Shown here one piece after another: positions 1-6,061 of a stretch of 9,753 bases of DNA. Within the stretch, counting starts at the first letter, position 1, and the number at the start of each line of letters is the position of its first letter. Below the pieces are notes generated by a model. It was not told the origin of the DNA. It did not search any database and saw nothing but the letters and a program-made list of their open reading frames with translations. The translations under genes were made by a program, and so were the position numbers. This DNA comes from an uncultured Eubacteriales bacterium (lineage in GTDB: Bacteria; Bacillota; Clostridia; Peptostreptococcales; Anaerovoracaceae): NCBI GenBank assembly GCA_959021945.1, contig CAUEYG010000027.1, forward strand, positions 1 through 9,753, given 5' to 3'.

Positions 1-292
1 CCGTCTTCAGCGCTCTTCCCGCAGCAGCAACGCAGACTTTCGTCATCTTAACATTGAGCTTTTCCTCCACCTGCTCCTTTACCTCTGCCGCCAGGCTTGC
101 CACAGCACTGATATCTTCAATCTGCCCGTCTATCATCGCCCGCTTTTTATGCTCCGCCACTTCAATGGCAGTCACATTTAGTTTATCATCTTCCACTGTC
201 CCTGCAAGGCCGATAATACTTCTTGTCCCAATATCCAATACGAAGATCATATCATCTGGCTGATAGGTCACTTCGTTTTTCTTCATGTTCAT
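1..292 (-). CDS. FtsA/actin-like ATPase, N-terminal part (partial)
   Basis: This is the first 97 codons of a minus-strand gene that runs off the left edge of the window. The protein starts MNMKKNEVTYQPDD and then reads MIFVLDIGTRSIIGLAG, where DIGT is the first phosphate-binding loop of the actin/Hsp70/FtsA ATPase fold. A stretch with HKKRAMIDGQIEDI followed by a helix resembles the start of FtsA-domain proteins, where an equivalent segment follows the first strands. The ATG at 292 was chosen because GGAGG lies 8 bases upstream (about 301-305). The nearest gene is a hypothetical protein on the same strand 131 bp upstream, and a promoter-like pair lies in that gap. No division genes are visible beside it, so it is probably not the canonical ftsA but one of the FtsA-like paralogues found in Clostridia. 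That last point is inference, as most of the protein is missing. Confidence 0.75.
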   Translation of the reverse strand, partial: MNMKKNEVTYQPDDMIFVLDIGTRSIIGLAGTVEDDKLNVTAIEVAEHKKRAMIDGQIEDISAVASLAAEVKEQVEEKLNVKMTKVCVAAAGRALKT

Positions 293-351
293 AAATATTG
301 CCTCCGATTTTTTGATTTTTGTCCTGGGTCCCTGATGCAATTCTTGTATTT

Positions 352-381
352 ATTCTACTACAAATGCAGGAAACCTGTAAA
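352..381 (-). promoter_or_regulatory. Candidate sigma-70-type promoter of the FtsA-like gene
   Basis: On the minus strand TTTACA (376-381) is followed after 18 bases by TAGAAT (352-357). Each box differs from consensus at one position. The predicted transcript would start about 50 bases upstream of the ATG at 292. A short CAGG-AAA-CCTG inverted repeat lies at 367-377 in the spacer and the edge of the -35 box. The call rests on motif match only. Confidence 0.5.
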
Positions 382-423
382 TAGGCTGATCATGAAAAAA
401 GAGCCTGCAGCGCCAGATCTTTC

Positions 424-783
424 TTATCTGACGCCGCCGCTCCCATTGGCTGATTCTTCATTCAAAACTTGCAGTAATTCCGGCAACAGCTGTCTTAAGT
501 CATCAATCACAGTCTCTTGTTTCGTCCGCTTCGCCCCCATGTCTGTTTCCTCTTCAATCTCATAAATCGTCTTGCGAAGCTGCAGCATCTCTTCATATAA
601 GTATTCTCTTATCTTCTGCCAGACAACCAAATCCTGGGACAGCATCTGCTCTAATTGGCGTTCTGAAATCTGCGGTTCCCATTTTAAAATTTGACGCCGG
701 GCAATTGCCTGCTGCCGAGGCCCCCAGGCCCACTCCAACAGCATATTCTCTAAATCGGAGGTCATCCTATTTTTGTCATTCAT
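424..783 (-). CDS. Hypothetical helical protein, 119 residues
   Basis: I do not recognise this family. The protein is soluble, rich in Glu, Gln, Leu and Arg, and looks almost wholly alpha-helical; residues about 30-100 could form a coiled coil or helical bundle. It has no signal peptide, membrane segment or cysteine. The N-terminal third has aromatic residues (LLEWAWGPRQQ), and the tail (NEESANGSGGVR) looks disordered. The ATG at 783 has an AAGGG-type ribosome binding site about 8 bases upstream. It lies 93 bp downstream of the acidic hypothetical gene on the same strand, so the two could share a transcript, but a TATAAT sits in the gap at 830-835. Its length, composition and ribosome binding site make it a credible gene; its function is unknown. 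Confidence 0.7.
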   Translation of the reverse strand: MNDKNRMTSDLENMLLEWAWGPRQQAIARRQILKWEPQISERQLEQMLSQDLVVWQKIREYLYEEMLQLRKTIYEIEEETDMGAKRTKQETVIDDLRQLLPELLQVLNEESANGSGGVR

Positions 784-829
784 GTTTCAACCCTTTTTTC
801 GTCACATAGCAGGAATCAGCTCACCTTCT

Positions 830-835
830 ATTATA
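830..835 (-). promoter_or_regulatory. Possible -10 box before the 119-residue gene
   Basis: A perfect TATAAT reads on the minus strand 47 bases upstream of the ATG at 783. No convincing -35 hexamer lies 16-18 bases further upstream, where the sequence is T-rich (a TATTTA-like hexamer). It may be a weak or activator-dependent promoter, or chance in AT-rich DNA. Confidence 0.3.
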
Positions 836-876
836 AAGAAAAAAGGCGCAAATAAATACAGGTAATGTTTGGTAAT

Positions 877-1866
877 CTAGTCTTCACAATAAGAGAGCAG
901 CTCAATCTCCACATCATCATGAAAATCCGGCGGAACCACATCTAAGATACATGCGTATCTGCCATCGCGATCTCCAGACAGCTCTATGGAAATCGCCTCT
1001 CCTAAAAAAAACGTATCATCTTCCTCACTGATGGCTGCATCCAAATAATCCTTCGTATAAAAGTCAAGCTGCAAATCCTCATCCGTGCTGTAATCCACCA
1101 AAAGCAGCCTCTCATCTCTCCCGCACAGTTCTTCTAACTCACTAAACTCCATGTCCAGACAGGCAGGGTCCGACCAGATGTCATGGAGATAAACGCCATA
1201 CAACCTTCCTTGGATATTACGTCCATCCCGGCCTTTTATTGTAAACTCCTTTGGTACATCGTAATGGCCGCAGCTGCATTTAAATACTTTTCCAACAAGA
1301 ACCTCTTCCATAGGAGGGATTATCTCAGCGGTGATATTCAGGATGTCCGCTTTCCAATCAACAGAAAAAATCTGCGGCTCCATAACATATTCTGCAACTG
1401 CCAGCTCGTCCAAATCCTTTTCCAGCCACCAATCAGAAACAGCATTTTCCGCTAACGTTAAAAAGTGTTTCATTACCATAGCTGTTTCATAAAAAGGATC
1501 TTCACCAAGATAGTCCACGTCCAGATCTAAAACCTCATATGGAACTCCGTTGATTACAAATGCATCAATATCTGTAGCAGAGCTACTCTCTTCTGTCTCC
1601 AAATTTTCAATCAAAAACTGCCGGTTTGTCTGCTCCTCATCGTCCCAATCGTCCCATTCATCTTCATCCCACTCATCATCCGGCCATTCAGCAGCTTCGT
1701 GAAGAACCATTAGCTTTATTACCTTCTCCGGTTCACCATCTTCAAACTCTTCTATTTCCCGGAGGCCTAAAATCAGTGCCCGTTTATCCTGTATCTCTAT
1801 TTCCCGATTAATCAAGACCTCCTGTCTGAAGGGGATCTGATCTTTCATCAATTCTTTTAACTTCAT
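877..1866 (-). CDS. Hypothetical highly acidic protein, 329 residues
   Basis: I do not recognise this family. About 89 of 329 residues are Asp or Glu against about 26 Lys or Arg, so the predicted isoelectric point is very low. Residues 61-78 form a striking tract of Trp set among Asp and Glu (WPDDEWDEDEWDDWDDEE). Residues 197-201 read CSCGH, a possible half-site for metal, and three further cysteines lie nearer the C terminus (236, 248, 306), with another at 327. There is no signal peptide or membrane segment, so it is probably cytoplasmic. The ATG at 1866 has a GAGGTGG ribosome binding site 6 bases upstream. The gene diverges from the CorA-family transporter across 167 bp. A calcium- or metal-binding role, or DNA mimicry, can be imagined from the charge, but nothing in the sequence establishes either. 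Confidence 0.8.
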   Translation of the reverse strand: MKLKELMKDQIPFRQEVLINREIEIQDKRALILGLREIEEFEDGEPEKVIKLMVLHEAAEWPDDEWDEDEWDDWDDEEQTNRQFLIENLETEESSSATDIDAFVINGVPYEVLDLDVDYLGEDPFYETAMVMKHFLTLAENAVSDWWLEKDLDELAVAEYVMEPQIFSVDWKADILNITAEIIPPMEEVLVGKVFKCSCGHYDVPKEFTIKGRDGRNIQGRLYGVYLHDIWSDPACLDMEFSELEELCGRDERLLLVDYSTDEDLQLDFYTKDYLDAAISEEDDTFFLGEAISIELSGDRDGRYACILDVVPPDFHDDVEIELLSYCED

Positions 1867-1900
1867 AAGTTACCACCTCTTCTCCGTTTCTTATTAATAT

Positions 1901-1929
1901 AGTATAGCCTACCCAAGGCTAGAAAGAAA
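1901..1929 (-). promoter_or_regulatory. Weak promoter candidate for the acidic-protein gene
   Basis: TATACT (1901-1906 on the minus strand) is a good -10 box 34 bases upstream of the ATG at 1866. The hexamer 17 bases further upstream is TTTCTT, a poor -35. The call rests on the -10 box and its position in the divergent gap. Confidence 0.35.
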
Positions 1930-1972
1930 CCCCTAATCTTTTTTACAATTTTTTTTAAATTTGCATGATAAA

Positions 1973-2001
1973 TTGACGCGACAGCTGTTATCATATAAAC
2001 T
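1973..2001 (+). promoter_or_regulatory. Candidate promoter of the CorA-family gene
   Basis: TTGACG (1973-1978) is a five-of-six -35 box. The -10 may be TAAACT (1996-2001, 17-base spacer) or TATAAA (1994-1999, 15-base spacer). A 7-bp inverted repeat, ATGATAA at 1965-1971 and TTATCAT at 1988-1994, brackets the -35 box, and ACAGCTGT (1981-1988) is a palindrome in the spacer; either could be an operator. The leader before the start codon is too short for an M-box magnesium riboswitch. Confidence 0.5.
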
Positions 2002-2033
2002 AGTAACGACAATTTACAGAGGGGGTGAGAGAA

Positions 2034-2978
2034 ATGCTAAAGCTCTATAAAACCAAAAGCGGCGTCTTATCTGAGATTGAAACCTTTGAACCTGGGATCT
2101 GGGTAGATCTGGCGGACCCTTCTACAGCAGAAATCCAGTTAATCTCAGAAAGATATCGAATTGACGCTGATGATATGGTTGCTATTTTGGATGATGAGGA
2201 AACATCCCGAGTCGAACAAGAATCCGGTTATACCTTTATCCTGATTGATATTCCCAGCGAAGAGCTGCGGCATGGGCGCAGTGCCTATACAACGATCCCC
2301 TTGGGCGTATTTTTGACCGACGAAGCTATTATCACCATATGTGCAGAACAGAGTGACGTCTTTTCTACATTCGCAAAAAAGACAGCCAAGTCCTTTAGTA
2401 CAAAAAAACAAATGCGCTTTGTCTATCAGCTGCTTTATGCCATATCAGTAGAATATCAGCGCCTGCTCCGCTATATTGACAAGAGCAGAAAAGATATTGA
2501 AAACCGTGCTATCAATAACAAGACAGAAGATACGGACTTGATTGACCTTCATGAGTTGGAGTCCAATCTGGTCTACTTTACAGCTTCTTTAAAGTCCAAT
2601 ATGTTAGTTATTGACCGGCTGGTGCGCTATGAGCGAATTCAAAAATATTCAGAAGACAAGGAATTGCTGGAAGATGTAGTCATTGAGATCAGACAGGCTT
2701 CCGAGATGACGGAAATTTATATTAACATTATTCACGGGTCCCGGGAATTGATTTCAAATGTGATTAATGATAAGCTGAATCGGGTCATGAAGCTGCTGAC
2801 GTCCATTACACTGGTTATGGGTATTCCTACCATTATTTCCGGTCTTTATGGCATGAATGTTTCGGAGCGATGGATGCCCCTTTCTCATGTGCAGCATGGG
2901 TTTGGGCTTATCTGCGGCGGGATTGCTGTGATCTGCGTCCTGGTGCTCCTTATTATGAAAAAGCGCAAGCTGTTATAA
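2034..2978 (+). CDS. corA: CorA-family divalent-cation transporter
   Basis: CorA proteins are pentameric inner-membrane channels for Mg2+, Co2+ or Ni2+. This 314-residue protein has the usual plan: a soluble N-terminal alpha/beta domain (about 1-130), a long helical stalk (about 130-250), and two membrane helices near 253-275 and 290-308. The signature YGMN ends the first helix (G273-M274-N275), and the C terminus is a basic tail (MKKRKLL) as expected inside the cell. The loop after GMN reads VSERWMPLSHVQ; the MPEL motif of classical CorA is reduced to MPL, losing the glutamate, as in many Firmicute paralogues. The ATG at 2034 was chosen because AGGGGG lies 8 bases upstream; an in-frame GTG at 2025 overlaps that site and is rejected. 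Substrate cannot be read from the sequence, so the symbol denotes the family. Confidence 0.9.
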   Translation: MLKLYKTKSGVLSEIETFEPGIWVDLADPSTAEIQLISERYRIDADDMVAILDDEETSRVEQESGYTFILIDIPSEELRHGRSAYTTIPLGVFLTDEAIITICAEQSDVFSTFAKKTAKSFSTKKQMRFVYQLLYAISVEYQRLLRYIDKSRKDIENRAINNKTEDTDLIDLHELESNLVYFTASLKSNMLVIDRLVRYERIQKYSEDKELLEDVVIEIRQASEMTEIYINIIHGSRELISNVINDKLNRVMKLLTSITLVMGIPTIISGLYGMNVSERWMPLSHVQHGFGLICGGIAVICVLVLLIMKKRKLL

Positions 2979-2980
2979 GA

Positions 2981-3019
2981 TACTGCTATCTTGCAGCAGT
3001 AAAAAATGCAAGATATAAT
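2981..3019 (+). promoter_or_regulatory. gltX promoter embedded in an inverted repeat
   Basis: TTGCAG (2991-2996), a 17-base spacer and a perfect TATAAT (3014-3019) form a strong sigma-70-type promoter in the corA-gltX gap. TATCTTGCA (2987-2995) and TGCAAGATA (3007-3015) form a perfect 9-bp inverted repeat that covers most of the -35 box and the first two bases of the -10. A second repeat, TACTGCT (2981-2987) and AGCAGTA (2995-3001), shares its edges with the first. The layout suits a repressor site. If transcribed from corA, the two arms could form alternative hairpins, but no T-run follows on this strand. Confidence 0.65.
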
Positions 3020-3053
3020 AATCACGCATTACGATGGAAGAGAGGTAGCGATT

Positions 3054-4703
3054 ATGAATTACAACGAGCTAGCGGAGCTTTTATTTCCGCAAATCACAAA
3101 GACGCCGGAGGATTATGAGGCCATTTATCCGCCTCGCAGCCTGCCGGAAGGTGCCAAAGTGACCAGGCTGGGGCCCAGCCCTACTGGTTTTATTCATCTG
3201 GGAAATCTTTATGGAGCCTTCGTAGATGAAAGACTGGCCCGCCAAAGTAACGGTATTTTCTATCTCCGTATTGAAGATACCGATGACAAACGCTATGTGG
3301 AGGGAGCTGTAGAAACCATTATTACAGCTCTGGATTTCTTTGGAATTGATTTTGATGAAGGGGCTGATATCAACGGTTCTCGAGGCGATTACGGACCTTA
3401 TTATCAGAGCCAGCGGGGCGAAATTTATCAATGTTATGTAAAAGAACTGATTAAAAAGGGACAGGCCTACCCTTGCTTTTTAACAGAAGAGGAAATCGGA
3501 CAGATCAGGCAAGAGCAGGAAGCTAACAAACAAAATCCTGGAATCTATGGGGATTATGCGGCTTGCAGGAACTTAAGCCTGGAAGAAATCGAGGAAAGCA
3601 TAAAGGCAAACAAAAGTTATGTTATCCGCCTTAAATCAGGGGGCAATCCTGACCCGGAAAAAGCAAAGACCATTTCCATTGAGGACGGTATACGGGGAAC
3701 CCTTTCCATGCCGGAAAATTATCAGGATGTGGTAATTCTAAAAGCCACCGGCATTCCAACCTACCATTTTGCTCACGCAGTAGATGACCATCTCATGCGT
3801 ACCACCCATGTTGTACGCGGCGAAGAATGGATTTCTTCTCTTCCTATTCATGTGGAGCTCTTTGAAAAGCTGGGATTTGAAATGCCTGTTTTCTGCCACA
3901 CGGCTCAGCTCATGAAGCTGGATAACGGAAACAAGCGAAAACTCTCCAAGCGAAAAGACCCGGAGCTTTCCTTGGACTATTACCGGCAGGAAGGATATCT
4001 GCCGGAGGCAGTGCGCGAATACCTTTTAACCATCCTTAACTCCAATTATGAGGAATGGCGTCAGGAAAATCCTGATGCAGATGCCGGTGATTTTCCATTC
4101 CAGGCAGAAAAAATGAGTAATTCCGGCGCTCTTTTTGATCTGGATAAGCTCAATGATGTATCAAAAGATGTGTTGGTAAAGCTGCCGGCCTCCAAACTGT
4201 GCGCTTTCATGAAAAGCTGGTCTGCAGAATTCAAACCTGAGATCCTGCCTCTAATGGAAGGGCATGAGGATTATATAGAGCGCATCCTTGATTTGGGAAG
4301 GGACGGAAAAAAGCCGAGAAAAGATCTGATTTATGGAAAGCAAATATTTGATTTTATCAGCTATTTCTTTGATGAATACTTTCAAATTCAGGATTCCTAT
4401 CCGGAAAATGCAGCTGCAGATGCCCGTGAAATCCTTACACGGTATCTGGATACTTATTGCCATGCTGATGATCAGGGTCAGTGGTTTGATAAAATCCGTA
4501 CAATTGCAGAAGAGCTCAACTATGCTGCCCGGCCAAAGGATTACAAAAAAAATCCGGATCAGTATAAAGGCCATGTAGGCGATGTGAGCACTGTAATCCG
4601 CATTGCAGTCATGGGCCGCAGCCAGTCTCCTGATGTATGGGAGATCCAGCAAATCCTTGGTGAGGAGCGTACAAAGGAAAGAATCCGCGCTCAAATCAAG
4701 TAG
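3054..4703 (+). CDS. gltX: Glutamate--tRNA ligase, divergent clostridial type
   Basis: This class Ic aminoacyl-tRNA synthetase attaches glutamate to tRNA in the cytoplasm. The catalytic motifs are visible: GPSPTGFIHLGN (HLGN at 48-51, the HIGH motif), FYLRIEDTD at 69-77, the THVVRGEEW segment near 251-259, and KLSKR at 296-300 (the KMSKS loop). The C-terminal anticodon-binding part ends GHVGDVSTVIRIAVMG then a region with SPDVWEIQQILGEER. At 549 residues it is longer than the usual bacterial enzyme (about 470-490) and has no CxC zinc motif in the insertion domain. The ATG at 3054 was chosen because AGAGGT lies 7 bases upstream; an in-frame ATG at 3006 is inside the promoter region and is rejected. 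The gene is 75 bp after corA but has its own promoter, and a strong hairpin follows. Whether it also charges tRNA-Gln (non-discriminating type) cannot be told by eye. Confidence 0.93.
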   Translation: MNYNELAELLFPQITKTPEDYEAIYPPRSLPEGAKVTRLGPSPTGFIHLGNLYGAFVDERLARQSNGIFYLRIEDTDDKRYVEGAVETIITALDFFGIDFDEGADINGSRGDYGPYYQSQRGEIYQCYVKELIKKGQAYPCFLTEEEIGQIRQEQEANKQNPGIYGDYAACRNLSLEEIEESIKANKSYVIRLKSGGNPDPEKAKTISIEDGIRGTLSMPENYQDVVILKATGIPTYHFAHAVDDHLMRTTHVVRGEEWISSLPIHVELFEKLGFEMPVFCHTAQLMKLDNGNKRKLSKRKDPELSLDYYRQEGYLPEAVREYLLTILNSNYEEWRQENPDADAGDFPFQAEKMSNSGALFDLDKLNDVSKDVLVKLPASKLCAFMKSWSAEFKPEILPLMEGHEDYIERILDLGRDGKKPRKDLIYGKQIFDFISYFFDEYFQIQDSYPENAAADAREILTRYLDTYCHADDQGQWFDKIRTIAEELNYAARPKDYKKNPDQYKGHVGDVSTVIRIAVMGRSQSPDVWEIQQILGEERTKERIRAQIK

Positions 4704-4729
4704 CCGGTATGACAACAGCAAAAAATGCA

Positions 4730-4760
4730 GGGGGCGCGGCCATATAGCTGCGCCCCCTTT
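4730..4760. terminator. Bidirectional terminator between gltX and the 33-residue gene
   Basis: GGGGGCGCGGC (4730-4740) pairs with GCTGCGCCCCC (4747-4757) around a CATATA loop; ten of eleven pairs are Watson-Crick and one is G-T. On the plus strand only TTT-CCT follows. On the minus strand the hairpin is followed by TGCATTTTTT, a better T-tract. It therefore probably ends both gltX and the convergent small gene. Confidence 0.8.
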
Positions 4761-4773
4761 CCTATGAACTATA

Positions 4774-4875
4774 CTAGTTGTAGCAATTACAGAAGATAAT
4801 CACTAACAGTAAGAAGAAGAATAATAAGCTAGTATCAATACCTTCTCCGTTGAGAAGTCCGCAGTTGTTACCCAT
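4774..4875 (-). CDS. Small hydrophobic protein, 33 residues, YjcZ-like
   Basis: The protein begins MGNNCGLLNGEGIDTS, continues with an unbroken hydrophobic run (residues 17-28, LLFFFLLLVIIF) and ends CNCYN. A polar Gly/Asn/Cys head, one short membrane helix and a Cys-bearing tail resemble the tiny YjcZ/YhcZ-like proteins of spore formers, several of which are spore or coat associated; the resemblance is general, not residue by residue. AGGTGA lies 5 bases before the ATG at 4875, and an ATG four bases upstream opens only a three-codon frame. A sporulation-sigma-like promoter precedes the gene and a hairpin with a T6 tract follows it, so it looks like a free-standing unit. A toxin of a type I system is an alternative, but no antisense RNA promoter or paired gene was found. 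Confidence 0.65.
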   Translation of the reverse strand: MGNNCGLLNGEGIDTSLLFFFLLLVIIFCNCYN

Positions 4876-4912
4876 TCATTTCACCTACTTTTCTAAATTT
4901 TTAATGTCTGTA

Positions 4913-4940
4913 TAGAGTATGGTTTTTCATAGAAAAATGT
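4913..4940 (-). promoter_or_regulatory. SigK/SigE-like sporulation promoter candidate
   Basis: On the minus strand AC (4939-4940), a 17-base spacer and CATACTCTA (4913-4921) match the known SigK pattern AC-N16-17-CATAnnnTA; the -10 also fits the SigE pattern CATACA-T except at one base. No good TTGACA/TATAAT pair exists here. The predicted start lies about 30 bases before the ATG of the 33-residue gene, leaving room for its AGGTGA site. These motifs are short and can occur by chance. Confidence 0.45.
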
Positions 4941-4964
4941 TACTGTCCTCCTGAAAGAAATCTT

Positions 4965-5843
4965 CTAATATACGGCAGGTTCCTGCTCGCTGTAAGAACC
5001 TGCCACTGTAAAGCACTTTTTACAGCAATCATAGTGGTAAATTGCATTTGATAAAATCTCGTTCTCATAACCGCAAGTCTGATTGCCCTCCTCCAGCATA
5101 TGCAGCAGCTTTCCCACTTCATTTTGTTCTTCCGGTACTGCCAGAACCTCGTGAATAGAGCTTGGTATAACGAAAAAGTTTCCTCCAATCCTGTCTGCCA
5201 GCAGATCAATAGCCTCCTGATACATCATCGTTGTAGCGGCATGTATTTTTTTGTTGTTTGTTATAACATAGAGTAAATCAGATAGCCTGAAAATCTAAGG
5301 CGGAAACATCCTCCCTGTATTGGCATAAGCCAGCTGTTCCAGTTCCTCTTGTTCCATTTCCAGTTCTTCTAAAATATGATAGTCCACAAGTACTGTGGCC
5401 ATGCCCTCCGGCTGCCTGTTCATAATAATCCTATAGATAATTGATAAATCCATGATTTCCTTGTGAGGGATGGCCTCCAGCAGCTCCTGATTTCGCTGTG
5501 TATTGATTAAATTCATCACAATGGAGTCCTTTCTCCCCTTAAAGTCCAGATCAAACTGATCTGCTTTAAAGCTGCCTGTATAATGGAGAATCAATGCTGC
5601 AATCAAACGCAGTATTTCATCCAGGTCCTGTTCCCTCAAAAACTCTTCATACATGTCATCCAAATAAATATTTGGCATGGCTGCAATATTTTCCTTTTCT
5701 TCCGGCATTACAAGCAGTGTGTCCTTTTTTTCATTAATTTTTCGAATCGCAGTAACGGTTACTGTACAGCTTTGAAACACCGGCGGCAGAAAGTCTTTAA
5801 TTCGTTCTGCCACCACCCTTTTAAAAATCTCATAATCCAGCAT
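4965..5843 (-). pseudogene. DUF5688-family protein, interrupted
   Basis: DUF5688 proteins are uncharacterised cytoplasmic proteins of about 300 residues, abundant in Lachnospiraceae. The first 182 codons carry the family features: MLDYEIFKRVVAERIKDFLP, then PNIYLDDMYEEFL, MNLINTQRNQELLEAIPHKE, the segment MDLSIIYRI, and ANTGRMFPP. A TAG (5295-5297) follows directly. The same frame then continues without another stop for 109 codons: LLYVITNNKK, GGNFFVIPSSIHEVLAVPEE and SNAIYHYD, the usual C-terminal blocks. From memory of the family some 20-40 residues are missing between FPP and LLYVITN, so an internal deletion plus a nonsense codon is inferred. The start has GGGAGGG 5 bases upstream of the ATG at 5843 and a near-perfect promoter. 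The N-terminal 182 residues may still be made; the C-terminal part has an ATG at 5228 but no good ribosome binding site. Confidence 0.8.
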
Positions 5844-5854
5844 AATCGCCCTCC

Positions 5855-5908
5855 CTAATTGGAATTATTTTACAATTAGAGTATAGAACGATTTCCATAA
5901 TTTGTCAA
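5855..5908 (-). promoter_or_regulatory. Strong promoter and operator-like repeat of the DUF5688 gene
   Basis: On the minus strand TTGACA (5903-5908), exactly 17 bases, and TATACT (5880-5885) make a near-consensus sigma-70-type promoter. Immediately downstream, CTAATTG (5873-5879) and CAATTAG (5855-5861) form a perfect 7-bp inverted repeat across an 11-base centre, covering the predicted transcription start. It could be a repressor site, or a 5' hairpin just before the ribosome binding site at about 5849-5855. Confidence 0.75.
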
Positions 5909-5974
5909 TCAATATTTTACATTATTTTCCTTTTTTCTTGCTGATAAGATACAAATCAAGGTTGGCCAGGCCAA

Positions 5975-6015
5975 TAAAAGAGGCGTCTGTAAGCACATAA
6001 ATGCACACAGACGCC
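5975..6015 (-). terminator. Hairpin terminator after the iron-sulfur gene
   Basis: GGCGTCTGT (5982-5990) and ACAGACGCC (6007-6015) form a perfect 9-bp stem with a further GCA/TGC pairing inside. On the minus strand the stem is followed by TCTTTTATT, a modest T-tract. It lies 46 bp beyond the stop of the epoxyqueuosine-reductase-like gene. A compact palindrome, TTGGCC-A-GGCCAA, sits just past it at 5962-5974. Confidence 0.65.
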
Positions 6016-6061
6016 CTGGGAATAACATGGTGACGCTATGATTATCGCCAAGCGGTATTTG

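Noticed and set aside
400..424. T6 run after the 119-residue gene as a terminator.
   Set aside because: The sequence before it does not fold into a convincing stem; only 3-4 bp pairings around CTGCAG are available.
1930..2033. Magnesium riboswitch (M-box) before the CorA-family gene.
   Set aside because: The predicted leader is only about 30 bases; an M-box needs well over 100.
2981..3015. Terminator or attenuator between corA and gltX.
   Set aside because: The hairpins are not followed by a T-run on the plus strand, and the arms overlap a strong promoter, which explains them better.
4251..4721. A 156-codon minus-strand frame antisense to gltX.
   Set aside because: It lies wholly against the coding frame of a well-supported gene, apart from a short end, and has no ribosome binding site or recognisable domain.
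4942..4960. AGGAGG on the minus strand just past the DUF5688 stop, suggesting another small gene.
   Set aside because: The next ATG is too far away and opens only a nine-codon frame. The sequence lies immediately upstream of the sporulation-type promoter.
4940..5209. An 89-codon minus-strand frame overlapping the DUF5688 C-terminal part.
   Set aside because: It is in another frame and has no family features, whereas the overlapping frame carries the conserved PSSIHEVL block.
5295..5297. Reading of the TAG as pyrrolysine or programmed readthrough to give a full DUF5688 protein.
   Set aside because: No pyl genes are seen, the family does not use pyrrolysine, and the junction also appears shortened, which fits decay better.
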